A DNA stretch of 64,000 bases from JAHRVQ01 sp963976815 (GCA_963976815.1 CAXBLU010000002.1:521035-585034); one strand, 5' to 3'; positions 39,156-47,852 are shown, counted from the first letter of the stretch. Translations and numbers: made by a program. Notes: generated by a model not told the origin, from the letters alone.

Positions 39156-40091
39156 ATGAGACCAATTTACAGACTGGCTGGATTGATTTGCTTTCTGCTA
39201 TCACCCGACCTTGTCAATGCGGCTACACCGAACGCGGCAGTCACGCTGCCGGATACAGAAGAGTTTGTGGTTCGTTCAGAGCAAACCGGGAACGACTATC
39301 TGATCCAGGTTGGTTTCCCGGTCGGTTACGAGAAGGGTGACAAACGATATCCTGTGCTCTATTTATTGGACTCAAATGCCTACTTCGGCATGGTTCATAG
39401 CCTGCTGCATCTAATGCAGTTGGCGGGTGATTTTAAGCCGATCGTAATTGGCGTCGGTTATCCTGATGCGAACAAGGCCTTCGATCTACGTACGAAAGAT
39501 CTAACGCCTGCCGATACGGTGAGCCAAAAGTACCTGGACAGCGTCAACTGGCGAACCGACGCAGTCAAACAAACCCTGGGTGGTGCGGATAAGTTCCTCG
39601 CCTTCATGGAGAAGGAACTCGATCCTATTGTGCGAAAGAAATACCCCATCGAGGATGAGCCGGGCGGGCTGTTAGGAGACTCCTTCGGTGGCTTGTTTTC
39701 AGCCTATGCGTTTTTAAAGCATAGTCCGATCTTCGATCGATATTGGATCGGTAGTCCTGGCGGTGACCTGACGAATCTCGATATCTTCAAGAACTTTAAG
39801 GCGTCCGATAGGGATCAGCGAGTTTATCTCTCATTAGGTGAACAGGAACTCACCGATCCTTTCTATCATGATATCGTTGGTAAGCATTATATCGCATTGG
39901 TACGAAAGACCAGTAAGGTGAATGATCCAAAACTTACTGTAACCGATAGGGTGTTTCCCGGCCTGAATCACATGACAGTGATTTCAAGTGCATTAATGCA
40001 AGCCTTGATTTATCTATACGCGGACAAATGGCCAGAGTACCTAGACCTGTTCGGTGGAGTGCATCCGATCTTCGGTGAAGAGAAGGACTAG
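39156..40091 (+). CDS. Secreted alpha/beta-hydrolase esterase (siderophore-esterase-like)
   Basis: 311 aa from ATG 39156, chosen because GGAG lies 8 nt upstream and a signal peptide follows at once (MRPIYRLAGLICFLLSPDLVNA). The esterase fold is of the esterase-D/Fes/IroE type: YPVLYLLDSN, PIVIGVGYP, nucleophile elbow GDSFGGLFS, and the terminal catalytic His in FPGLNHMTVI. A periplasmic location and operon position right after the TonB receptor suggest hydrolysis of an incoming ferric siderophore ester (inference). Expression is presumably driven by the upstream ECF sigma factor. Confidence 0.8.
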   Translation: MRPIYRLAGLICFLLSPDLVNAATPNAAVTLPDTEEFVVRSEQTGNDYLIQVGFPVGYEKGDKRYPVLYLLDSNAYFGMVHSLLHLMQLAGDFKPIVIGVGYPDANKAFDLRTKDLTPADTVSQKYLDSVNWRTDAVKQTLGGADKFLAFMEKELDPIVRKKYPIEDEPGGLLGDSFGGLFSAYAFLKHSPIFDRYWIGSPGGDLTNLDIFKNFKASDRDQRVYLSLGEQELTDPFYHDIVGKHYIALVRKTSKVNDPKLTVTDRVFPGLNHMTVISSALMQALIYLYADKWPEYLDLFGGVHPIFGEEKD

Positions 40092-40149
40092 CACCCATTT
40101 ATGAGATGGATAACAAAAGGTCTGTCGCTTCTAGTGCCATGTAGCCCCC

Positions 40150-40200
40150 TTCATTGCAGCTTGTGTCGCAAGCCCCTACTTGCAAGCAGGCTGCAATGAA
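40150..40200. repeat. Inverted repeat / hairpin after the esterase gene
   Basis: Perfect 11-bp arms TTCATTGCAGC (40150-40160) and GCTGCAATGAA (40190-40200), with further partial pairing inside (CGCAAG / CTTGCAAG). There is no T run, so it is either a REP-like hairpin or a weak terminator of the fec-type operon. Confidence 0.5.
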
Positions 40201-40282
40201 TTCCCAATATCGGGTCAGAGTAGAATGGCGCTTACATAAGCGCAAGCCGTTGAATTAGGTATAGAAAGACCAGCTCAACCGT

Positions 40283-40700
40283 GTAGGTTTTGGTTGCGAG
40301 ACTTGGGCGCACACACGAGAGAGCCGATCATGAGCCATGCTGATCGAGAGGCGCGCTTCAGCAACATCGATGTATTCATCAGCACATCAAGTCATCTGAT
40401 AGTTGGTCTTTCTTCAAACTGCCAACCAGCGAAATATTGTTGGCAATCGTAGAGTCTTTGTTATCCGAACATCGAGATCGATTGTTCCCGCCGACAGTGT
40501 CTCTGTCGATGTTTCTTGTTCGGGTGATGAGTGGCGATTGTGCCGCGGAGCAATACTTAACGCTGCCAGTGCTCCCTTCCAGAGTAAAGGCAGTAGTGAG
40601 CGTGGATTATTATGCCAACCCCAGGACAGTTTCTAACCGGAAGATATCGCATTGGGTGATACGTCCTATCCAGTGTACTTCTTTCTGGTGGAGATTCAGG
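40283..40700 (+). pseudogene. Decayed IS4-like transposase N-terminus
   Basis: In shifting frames the region reads MSHADREARFSNIDVFIS, then LPTSEILLAIVESLLSEHRD and RLFPPTVSLSMFLVRVMSGD, then a frameshifted stretch. This resembles the N-terminal region of IS4-family DDE transposases (LPxxxLFxLVE..., LFPPTxTLSMFLAQVLSxD). No DDE catalytic part is left. Identification is by motif memory only. Confidence 0.4.
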
Positions 40701-40770
40701 CACATCAGGTCGTATCGATGTTAGCTCTGTACTGTTCGCCTTGATGGCAGAACAACGGGTCCAGCACAAC

Positions 40771-40808
40771 GGGTCGGGGTAAAATTCGCTTTAATTTTAC
40801 CCCGACCC
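40771..40808. repeat. Perfect 16-bp inverted repeat hairpin
   Basis: GGGTCGGGGTAAAATT (40771-40786) and AATTTTACCCCGACCC (40793-40808) pair perfectly around CGCTTT. A short T-rich run follows on the plus strand (ATTTTTTCTTG). It can be a bidirectional terminator or a REP/palindromic element; it sits at the junction of IS debris and a coding remnant. Confidence 0.7.
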
Positions 40809-40829
40809 CAATTTTTTCTTGTTTTTCAC

Positions 40830-40939
40830 TCAGTCATCAAAGCCAAGAAAACGCGCTGCTTCTTTAACGCTCTTGCACTCTGAGACGACCGCATTTGCCG
40901 GAAAAGTTGCATCGGACCAGCCTAATGCACAGCATTGCA
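40830..40939 (-). pseudogene. Possible C-terminal gene fragment cut by the 63-bp repeat
   Basis: The minus strand reads QCCALGWSDATFPANAVVSE then CKSVKEAARFLGFDD and a stop at 40830-40832. It has protein-like composition, and its 5' part ends exactly where the miniature repeat copy 1 begins. Family not recognised. Confidence 0.3.
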
Positions 40940-41133
40940 AGGGACAGTTTACCTATTTCGGGAATCACGCTTGTGAGGATTGTGTAAACTGTCCCCCGAA
41001 TGCCAATCTCATTCACCTTTCTAGGCGAGCAACCGCACAGTTTGGCGAGTTCCGTCTGGTTCAGATTCATTTGCGACATGTATATTTCTGAGAGCACGGT
41101 TCCCGGGTGGAGCGGCAAAGTGTTTTTAATCAT
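40864..41133 (-). pseudogene. higA: higA-type antitoxin truncated by the miniature repeat
   Basis: Residues 1-43 (LHPGTVLSEIYMSQMNLNQTELAKLCGCSPRKVNEI) are a HigA/XRE antitoxin up to the recognition helix. The frame then enters the 63-bp repeat at 41002 (GIRGTVYTILTSVIPEIGKL) and runs on to 40864 as unrelated sequence. The native C-terminal half is lost, so antitoxin activity is doubtful. It sits 8 bp downstream of the higB remnant. Confidence 0.75.
40940..41002 (+). repeat. 63-bp miniature repeat (M element), copy 1
   Basis: Begins AGGGACAGTTTACCTATTTC, continues GGGAATCACGCTTGTGAGGA, and ends TGTGTAAACTGTCCCCCGAA then TG. Terminal inverted repeats GGGACAGTTTAC / GTAAACTGTCCC match those of RAYT-B. 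It interrupts higA on its right. Confidence 0.85.
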
Positions 41134-41141
41134 GTCTCACC

Positions 41142-41432
41142 TCAATAACAGTTTTCGATCTTAACTTCTGAGAACTCACCGTTCTGGAATTTGCAGGTAA
41201 TGCACCACGGTAACTTAACTTTGATGTTCCAATAATCTTTTCTATCGCCTTTTAACTTATGTAGCCTGATGTCTGGTGGCTTTCCCTTGATTTTTAAGTC
41301 TTCGATTCTTGTAGTGGAATGCATGATGGTGAGCAATGCCTTTGCTCTGAGCCAGTATTCATCGGGGAGGGTCTTGGATTGGTTCTGCTACCAGATGTCC
41401 TTAGCAACTTTTCCGCTTACTCTCTTTATCAT
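41142..41432 (-). pseudogene. higB: higB-type toxin with in-frame amber stop
   Basis: From ATG 41432 the frame reads MIKRVSGKVAKDIW-TAG-QNQSKTLPDEYWLRAKALL, then TRIEDLKIKGKPPDIRLHKL, KGDRKDYWNIKVKLPWCITC and KFQNGEFSEVKIENCY. This is a RelE/HigB-fold toxin of about 96 codons with a nonsense codon at position 15. An internal ATG (41336) could give 64 residues lacking the first helices. With the truncated higA it forms a dead toxin-antitoxin pair. Confidence 0.7.
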
Positions 41433-41434
41433 CC

Positions 41435-41458
41435 ACTCCGGCACTTTCCTGCGACCCC
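41435..41458. repeat. Variant REP (REP-A'), solo copy
   Basis: CCGGCACTTTCCTGCGACCCC, matching the sequence at the 3' end of the RAYT remnant 42390-42663 with one mismatch. It lies just before the higB start on one side and 5 bp from the HAD gene stop on the other. Confidence 0.7.
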
Positions 41459-41463
41459 ATAGC

Positions 41464-42174
41464 TCAAGACTTCAACATCCGCACCACAGCAGCCAAACTA
41501 TCCGCTACATAATCGGGCTTAGCGCCTTCAGCACCTTGGCCCGTTCGCCCGAATACATGACCCGGCCTGTTGACCCATACGCAGGTGAGACCAATATCAT
41601 TTGCCACGACAATGTCGGCGCGTTTGCTTTGAGCAACATGCAGTACGCGGTGCATAGGGATTCCTAAAGCTTGCAGGTCTGAAAGTGCGGCCCAAAAATG
41701 TGCATGATCAGGTTTATAAGCACCGACACGCTCTGCAGTTACGGTGATATCGAAACTAAGATTGGCCGCTGATGTCGCCTTAGCAAAAGACGCATCATCT
41801 ATATTGCTAAGGGCCGCCAATTTTAAACCCATGGAGCGCAAATCACTGAGTGCTTCGACACTGTCCGGGAATGGTTTATGGCTCGCGGCAATACGAGAAA
41901 ACGCAAGCAGTTGATCGTCGGCTACTGGCAGGTCGAATTCTTCCGCTAGTCGCGCCAGAGTGCCGCTTAAAACCTCCGGATAACGCAGTGCTGGTCTAAT
42001 GGATTGAAGTGGCTGCCGGACCCGGTCGTAAGCATTCAGCAACTGTTGTTGGTCCAGGGTTCGACCATTCGCGGCCGACCAATCACTAAGAAACTGCGCA
42101 ATTTCTGGCTCCCAATTCAAAATGGTGCCATAGACGTCAAAACTCACTGCATCAAAGTTATTAATATCTATCAA
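41464..42174 (-). CDS. HAD-superfamily hydrolase, haloacid dehalogenase type II-like
   Basis: 236 aa. HAD motifs: FDVYGTILNWE (nucleophile Asp), LAALSNID (motif II), YKPDHAHFW (motif III Lys), and DIVVANDIGLTCVWVNRPGH (motif IV and the WVNRxG signature of type II 2-haloacid dehalogenases). Expected to hydrolyse C-halogen bonds of 2-haloacids or a phosphate ester; the signature favours the dehalogenase branch. The stop codon lies 5 bp beyond a variant REP. No operon partner. Confidence 0.8.
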   Translation of the reverse strand: MIDINNFDAVSFDVYGTILNWEPEIAQFLSDWSAANGRTLDQQQLLNAYDRVRQPLQSIRPALRYPEVLSGTLARLAEEFDLPVADDQLLAFSRIAASHKPFPDSVEALSDLRSMGLKLAALSNIDDASFAKATSAANLSFDITVTAERVGAYKPDHAHFWAALSDLQALGIPMHRVLHVAQSKRADIVVANDIGLTCVWVNRPGHVFGRTGQGAEGAKPDYVADSLAAVVRMLKS

Positions 42175-42389
42175 CGTCAGAGCACCATTGCTACGCAGTG
42201 TGGGTTAAGTTCAAGACAGGTTAAACGAAACCTTCAACTCAATCAGTAAATATTAGAGGTCGATCGGCTATTGCATAACACGCGCACCACAAGGGCGCGA
42301 TTGAGGGATAAAGCATAAGACTCAGATCATCTCTGTCTCAGGTTAGGGGAAGTGTACAGATCGATTTAAGTCCAGTCTCATACAGGGAG

Positions 42390-42663
42390 AAACCTATCTG
42401 ATCACGTGCCTTCGATACATTGAACTCAACCCGGTCGGAGCCGGGATGGTCACAGACCCCGGCGACTATCGCTGGTCCAGTTATCGTACACATGCTTTTG
42501 GTGACCGACCAAAACTATGGTCGCCCCATGAACTCTACACATCACTGCGCCAACAAAGGGTTGATTCTCGGTACGGAGAAGTTCCGAAGGCAGTTCGCGC
42601 ACCTTACCGGCGATCGGGCATAACTATCGGTGGCAACTTACTCCGGCACTTTCCTCCGACCCC
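42390..42663 (+). pseudogene. RAYT remnant of a third subfamily (A') with its own REP tail
   Basis: Encodes YLITCLRYIELNPVGAGMVT then DPGDYRWSSYRTHAFGDRPK and LWSPHELYTSLRQQ, the catalytic-tyrosine region and downstream part of a RAYT-A-like protein. It lacks the HUH half and frameshifts near 42560. It ends with the REP-A' sequence CCGGCACTTTCCTCCGACCC. Confidence 0.75.
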
Positions 42664-42703
42664 TTAGATTCGACCCCTTAGATTCTGACTCATATTGCTT
42701 GGC

Positions 42704-42975
42704 ACCCTGTGAGGGCTGGGATGGCTTCTGATCCTGGGGACTACTACTGATCGCGCAACCGCCTATCGACTTATCGTTGGCGAGCGACTATCTGTAGAAG
42801 CAATACATAGAATCAGGCACTGCTTAAATAGGGGGGTCGTTCTGGGTAGCCAGGCATTTCGTGGACAGGTTGCCGCATTGCAGGGATAACGTTAGCTTGC
42901 TTTGTCAACTGGACCTGGCACTTGGGTCTGACACCATAGATCTGTCAACTGGACCTGGCACTTGGGTCTGACCCC
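42704..42975 (+). pseudogene. Internally deleted RAYT-A remnant with two tandem REP-A copies
   Basis: Begins within the VRAGMASDPGDY region, jumps by internal deletion to ATAYRLIVGERLSVEAIHRI, and ends with two tandem REP-A copies (about 42911-42937 and 42949-42975). The last copy ends 5 bp before the RND gene stop codon. Confidence 0.75.
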
Positions 42976-42980
42976 ATAGA

Positions 42981-45900
42981 TCAAACATCCAATGCGCGAA
43001 GTTTCTGACCCAACGCGATCTTATAGAATACCGGCACCGCGACTAAAGTTAACAAGGTTGAGAATATGAGTCCGCTCATAATACAAACAGCCATTTCGGC
43101 AAAAAATGCATCGGTTAATAGTGGAGACATCCCAGCTACCGTTGTGCCCGTTGCAAGCAGTACCGGTCTTAAACGAGAAATGCTGGCAAGATAGAGGTTT
43201 GCAACCGACGCGCCATCTTCTTCGAGCCGTTTGTCGATTTCATCAATCAGTACAATGCAGTTCTTGATCAACATGCCAGCCAAACTCAAGATTCCTAAAA
43301 ACGAAGGAAAAGTGAGCGGTAAGTTGGTCGTAAGCATGCCGATGACCACGCCGCAGATAATCATTGGTACTGTTAACCAAATCACAATCGGTTGTCTAAG
43401 TTGGCCGAACATTAATATCGTGATGAAGATCATAATGCCAAACGCTAGTGGGATCCTTGCACCAAGTGCGGCAGTGGCTTCTGCGCTAGCTTCAAATTCG
43501 CCACCCCATTCTAACGAATACCCCACGGGAAGCGGCAGTGCCTCGATCTCAGTTCTAATCAGTGCATGAACATCTTTAACATCGTGCCCACGTGGGGGGT
43601 TTGCCTGGGCAATGATTGTACGCTCGCGATTGCGTCGATAAATAGTTGTATTGCTGGCGACTAAATGAAATTGTTGTATGACTTGAGTCATTGGAACGTA
43701 GCTTTGACTGGCATTGCTCCAGACTTCTCGATCGCGCAATTGTTGAATATCTCGTCGCTCTACGCCGGGCGCACGTGCAATGATTGGCAAGAGATTGTCA
43801 CCATCGCGAAACAAACTGATGGGAACACCAAGCGTGTTGTATGCCAGGGCTTGTGCCACATCGCGCCGGGTAATACCGGCTAATGGTGCGTTGGTGTCAC
43901 TGAATTCTGGAAATAACTGCAGGGACTGCGGACGCCAATCGTTTTTGACGTCAATCAGGCCATGCTTGAGGAAAATCACTTTAGCGTCTTCCGCCAACTG
44001 CCGGAGTATCGATTGATCGGGGCCGCGAAAACGCGCTTCAATTTTTGATTTACCACTTGGTGAAAACTCGGCACGAGAGACTTGAACTTCTGCATCGAGT
44101 CTGAGGGCTCTTAAACGATCACGGGCCTTAAGCATGGTGCCATCCATTTTGCTCACGTCTTCCACCCGAACAACAAACTGCGCATAAGCCGAGTTGGGTT
44201 GTTCCGGCTGCATGATAGCGGTAAAGCGTGGTGGTCCACGACCAACAAATAAGGTCACCGTCTCAACGCCTTCTAGCCCGCGCACCTCAGATTCTAACTT
44301 CGTTGCATCCTTGTGGGTGTAAGCAATGTCAGTTCCTTGAGCAAGTTTGTAGTCTATGTAAAATATGGGTGAACTGGTGGTCGGGAAAAATCCCTGTCGA
44401 ACAAAGCCTAAGCCCCAGAATGAAGTCATGACGATACCCAAAATGACCAGGGTAGTGAGCCAGGTATGTCGCAAACTAACTGCAAGAAGTTTTTTATAAG
44501 GCGCGTAGAGTGGACCATTGTACAAAGCTTCTTCTGGCTGTGCCTTGCTAGTCTTAAGTAAGTAGCTCGCAAACAGCGGTACAATTGTAATGGCCAGGAC
44601 CCAACTGAGCAGTAGCGATATCGCTATCACCTGGAACAGCGTCACCAGGAAGTGGCCGGTATTATCATTTGATAGAGAAATGGGCGCAAAGGCGGTAATG
44701 CCGATTACCGTTGCACCGAGCAGGGCATATTGTGTTCTTGAAACGGCCGTACTCGCGGCCTGACCTGGTGTCAAGCCGCGGTTAACTCCAACAACAACGC
44801 CCTCGGCAACCACAATGCCATTATCGACGAGCATGCCCATCGCGATCATTAGCGCCCCTAAAGAGATTCGTTGTAGTTCGATCTCAAATAGATTCATGAA
44901 ACCTAAGGTGCCCATAACGGTAAGAAACAAGACCAGGCCAACCACGGTGCCAGCTCGCCACCCCATGAAGAGGAAAAGTGCGAGCACAACTGTCGCCACC
45001 GACATGGCGAGGTTCTCTAAGAAAGTGCTAATTGCATCGTCTACGACTTCATGTTGGGCATAGATGATGTTATGGGTGACGCCGACAGGTAGCGTTGCGA
45101 TGATTTCATTCATTGCTAACTCGACGCTCTCGCCCACTTTAACGACATTGCGGCCACGTGTGACTGAGACTGCGACAACGATGACGGGTTCGTCTTTGTG
45201 GCGAATTTTTTCCGGTGGCGTTTCGATTTCTTCGCGAGTCACGTTGGCAATTTCGCCGAGTTTTAACAATCGAGTCGAGCCTGGCTGACCAACACGCATT
45301 TCACGAAGTGCTTGAACATCATTAAACGGAGCCCCCGGCGAGAGCTCTAAGCGGCGATCTCCTAGCCTCGTTGAGCCAGAACCCGCTACCATGGTTTCCT
45401 GATTAATGCCTTGCTGGAGTTTGTCAATGGATAAGCCAAGCGCTTTTAGCCGTTGCTGAGGCAGTTCGATATAAATCGCTTCGAGTGGAAGGCCACGAAC
45501 TTCGACCTTCGCTACATCTTCAACTTGTTTTATGTGGTTAGACACTCGCCTCATCATTTCGCGTTGCTCTGAGGGGTCAAACCCAGGCGTTGAAATGGCA
45601 AACAGGATGCCGTAGATATCGGCAAAGTCATCTTCAACGATAGGTGTGTTTGCTCCGGGCGGTAGACGAGAGGAGGCTTCGCTGACACGTCGACGAAGTT
45701 CATCGTAGATTTGCGGCGTGTCCTCTGCTCCATATTCCTCAAGAATTTCCACACGCACCTCAGATCGACCGGGCACTGATTTACTGATGAGCTTGTCGAT
45801 GTAAGGTAACTCTTGTAGTGACGCTTCGATCTGATCTGTCACTTCCTGTTCGACTTCAATGGCAGAGGCCCCAGGATACTGCGTCACAATGTAAGCAAAC

Positions 45901-46028
45901 TTTAGCGGGAACGGTGGGTCTTCTAGTCGTCCCACCTGTTCGATGCCGAACAGACCTGCAAATAAGCAGACAAATGCAATCATCCAGGTATAGATGGGTC
46001 GATCGATTGAAAAACGAGCGATGTCCAT
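42981..46028 (-). CDS. RND efflux transporter (AcrB/hydrophobe family)
   Basis: 1015 aa, full length. N-terminal TM1 (FSIDRPIYTWMIAFVCLFAG), porter loops, TM2-6 block (about 330-530), second loop, TM8-12. The relay region reads ALMIAMGMLVDNGIVVAEGV (Asp-Asn). It is closer to the VexF/HAE-type pumps with a lipoprotein adaptor than the pump at 9801-12938 is. The start overlaps the adaptor stop (TAATG). The gene end abuts tandem REP copies. It forms an operon with adaptor and TetR; no outer-membrane factor is encoded. Confidence 0.9.
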   Translation of the reverse strand: MDIARFSIDRPIYTWMIAFVCLFAGLFGIEQVGRLEDPPFPLKFAYIVTQYPGASAIEVEQEVTDQIEASLQELPYIDKLISKSVPGRSEVRVEILEEYGAEDTPQIYDELRRRVSEASSRLPPGANTPIVEDDFADIYGILFAISTPGFDPSEQREMMRRVSNHIKQVEDVAKVEVRGLPLEAIYIELPQQRLKALGLSIDKLQQGINQETMVAGSGSTRLGDRRLELSPGAPFNDVQALREMRVGQPGSTRLLKLGEIANVTREEIETPPEKIRHKDEPVIVVAVSVTRGRNVVKVGESVELAMNEIIATLPVGVTHNIIYAQHEVVDDAISTFLENLAMSVATVVLALFLFMGWRAGTVVGLVLFLTVMGTLGFMNLFEIELQRISLGALMIAMGMLVDNGIVVAEGVVVGVNRGLTPGQAASTAVSRTQYALLGATVIGITAFAPISLSNDNTGHFLVTLFQVIAISLLLSWVLAITIVPLFASYLLKTSKAQPEEALYNGPLYAPYKKLLAVSLRHTWLTTLVILGIVMTSFWGLGFVRQGFFPTTSSPIFYIDYKLAQGTDIAYTHKDATKLESEVRGLEGVETVTLFVGRGPPRFTAIMQPEQPNSAYAQFVVRVEDVSKMDGTMLKARDRLRALRLDAEVQVSRAEFSPSGKSKIEARFRGPDQSILRQLAEDAKVIFLKHGLIDVKNDWRPQSLQLFPEFSDTNAPLAGITRRDVAQALAYNTLGVPISLFRDGDNLLPIIARAPGVERRDIQQLRDREVWSNASQSYVPMTQVIQQFHLVASNTTIYRRNRERTIIAQANPPRGHDVKDVHALIRTEIEALPLPVGYSLEWGGEFEASAEATAALGARIPLAFGIMIFITILMFGQLRQPIVIWLTVPMIICGVVIGMLTTNLPLTFPSFLGILSLAGMLIKNCIVLIDEIDKRLEEDGASVANLYLASISRLRPVLLATGTTVAGMSPLLTDAFFAEMAVCIMSGLIFSTLLTLVAVPVFYKIALGQKLRALDV

Positions 46029-47086
46029 TATCGATCTATCCGTGTTATGGGCTCGATTTGCATTCCACCAACCAACTGACTCGCACCAGCTGTCACAACC
46101 ATGTCACCCGGCACAAGACCGGCAGTGACAGGTACGCGATCACCTTCTGGAGTGCCAACCGTGATCATTTGTCTGCTTACCCGCTTCGAATCTTGATCGA
46201 CCAGCCAAACAGATAGTTCATTGTTCGCATCGGAGACAATGGCGGTTGTGGGTAAGTATGCGAGGACTTCATTTTCCTTTTTGCGACTAAGTTGTAGGTT
46301 AACTCGAGCAGTCATACCGGGAAGAATGTTGAATTCCTTTGGGTTCTTCATGGTGAAGGATATCTCGTAGGTTTGCGCCATATCCTCGGCGTCACCCTGG
46401 TTTTCCCGATAGGCCAAAGGGAATGCTCGGTTTGGTAGAAAATCAAAGTGAGCCGTGACAGTTAGCATGCGCTCGGGAGACACGGTCGCCAGAAGCGATT
46501 CAGGGATACTGGTTTTAATCACAAGCTCACTCAAGTCGTGAAGCCTGACAATGGGTTCAAGCGGCCTCACATTGGTGAAGTTGTCGACGTAGCGCTGGGC
46601 AACATACGCATCAAATGGCGCATATAGCTTCGAATCGGCGAGCGCTTTCTCGGCTTTTTCCAGCTGAACTTGACGCAGTTGTTGAATTGTCCCGGCGTCG
46701 TCCACCGCTGATTGGGCGATGCCATTCTCAGCGAGGACTCGCCGCTTACGTCCAAGATCCTGGGACGCTAGCCTTAGCTGGGCTTCAGACTCCCTGACTG
46801 CAAGATTAAAATCCGCTGGTTCCAGAGCTGCAATCAGGTTGGCCTGTTGAATCAGCGTACCTTCTAACACGTACATCTCTGCTAAAGGGCCGCCTACCTG
46901 GAAAGAAAGTTCAACGGTTTGTGCGGCTTCGACACGGCCAACCAACTGTACGGGTTGAATGCTTGAAACCGATTCGATGCTCATCACTTTAGCCGAGCGT
47001 ATCATTTGGTCGGCCGGTGGGGGTGGTGTTCGATCAGAACAAGCACCGAGAAGAGATGCGGATAGTAAGATTATCAGCGATCTCAT
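46028..47086 (-). CDS. RND periplasmic adaptor lipoprotein
   Basis: 352 aa. The lipoprotein signal ends LLGAC (Cys16). Lipoyl domain halves (SFQVGGPLAEMYVLEGTLIQ; LYAPFDAYVAQRYVDNFTNV), a short coiled coil (about 80-140), and beta-barrel and MP domains (MTARVNLQLSRKKENEVLAYLPTTAIV). It couples the inner-membrane RND pump to an outer-membrane channel. It overlaps TetR by 4 bp (ATGA) and the pump by one base (TAATG), so all three are coupled. Confidence 0.9.
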   Translation of the reverse strand: MRSLIILLSASLLGACSDRTPPPPADQMIRSAKVMSIESVSSIQPVQLVGRVEAAQTVELSFQVGGPLAEMYVLEGTLIQQANLIAALEPADFNLAVRESEAQLRLASQDLGRKRRVLAENGIAQSAVDDAGTIQQLRQVQLEKAEKALADSKLYAPFDAYVAQRYVDNFTNVRPLEPIVRLHDLSELVIKTSIPESLLATVSPERMLTVTAHFDFLPNRAFPLAYRENQGDAEDMAQTYEISFTMKNPKEFNILPGMTARVNLQLSRKKENEVLAYLPTTAIVSDANNELSVWLVDQDSKRVSRQMITVGTPEGDRVPVTAGLVPGDMVVTAGASQLVGGMQIEPITRIDR

Positions 47087-47616
47087 GAGCTCTCCTCCGC
47101 CGCAATCAATAGCATTCGCTTCATTAGCGATTTGGTTTGATTCGACGACCAGGGTACCAGGTCAAGCATATGCATGAAGCGCAAACCTTCCAGTGCAAGC
47201 ATTAAGATTTTCGCGAGATCTGGATCCTTCGATTCCCTTGCGACGTCACGAGTGACCTGTTGAAAATAGGCTTTTGCTGGTTTGAGTAGTTCTGGTCTTT
47301 CCGCCGAGGCTGCCAGTATTGCCAGGGACATATTGCGTTCTGATTGATCTGAAAAATCTAGAGAGCCAAGCAGGGCTGATAGAACCGATTTGTCAGATCC
47401 GTGCTCTCGCCGATCATCTATTTTGCTAAGCAGCGCTGAGAGCATGCCCTCAAGCAGCGCATCTTTTGTGGGGAAGTGATACAGCACGCCACCTTTTGAC
47501 ATGCCTGCTTGCCTGGCCACAGATTCAATTGTGAGCTTGCCAGCGCCGCGTTGTGCGATGACCTCTGTGGCGGCAAGTAGGATATTGCTAGCCTGGTTAT
47601 TTGATCGAGTTGACAT
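47083..47616 (-). CDS. TetR-family repressor of the RND operon
   Basis: 177 aa. The N-terminal helix-turn-helix (about 8-55) reads ASNILLAATEVIAQRGAGKLTIESVARQAGMSKGGVLYHFPTKDALLEGM. The C-terminal domain is of the TetR_C type often paired with RND pumps. It is the first gene of the three-gene operon, with a 9-bp-arm palindrome starting 9 bp upstream of its start, so it most likely represses its own operon until a ligand binds. Confidence 0.9.
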   Translation of the reverse strand: MSTRSNNQASNILLAATEVIAQRGAGKLTIESVARQAGMSKGGVLYHFPTKDALLEGMLSALLSKIDDRREHGSDKSVLSALLGSLDFSDQSERNMSLAILAASAERPELLKPAKAYFQQVTRDVARESKDPDLAKILMLALEGLRFMHMLDLVPWSSNQTKSLMKRMLLIAAEESS

Positions 47617-47624
47617 TGTAATTA

Positions 47625-47648
47625 ACTATACCGACTGGACGGTATAGT
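47625..47648. promoter_or_regulatory. TetR operator palindrome
   Basis: Perfect 9-bp arms ACTATACCG (47625-47633) and CGGTATAGT (47640-47648) around ACTGGA. The palindrome begins 9 bp from the tetR start codon, positioned to block transcription or translation of the operon. Confidence 0.8.
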
Positions 47649-47789
47649 ATAGTACGTCGTGAGGATAGAGTGAAGTCATCCCGGGTTAGCTTCGGTGCAT
47701 GAAGCAAGCCTGATGTATTCACGCCTGGCGGCACGCCGATAAACGAAGATATGACCATGTCAGAGTGGATAAAGAAGTTCCGCATTGCA

Positions 47790-47852
47790 GGGGACAGTTT
47801 ACCTATTTCGGGAATCACGCTTGTGAGTATTGAGTAAGCTGTCCCCCGAATG
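47790..47852 (+). repeat. 63-bp miniature repeat (M element), copy 2
   Basis: GGGGACAGTTTACCTATTTC start and GTCCCCCGAATG end, with a few substitutions in the centre (GTGAGTATTGAGTAAGC). It supplies the last codons and stop of the hipA-like gene. Confidence 0.85.
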
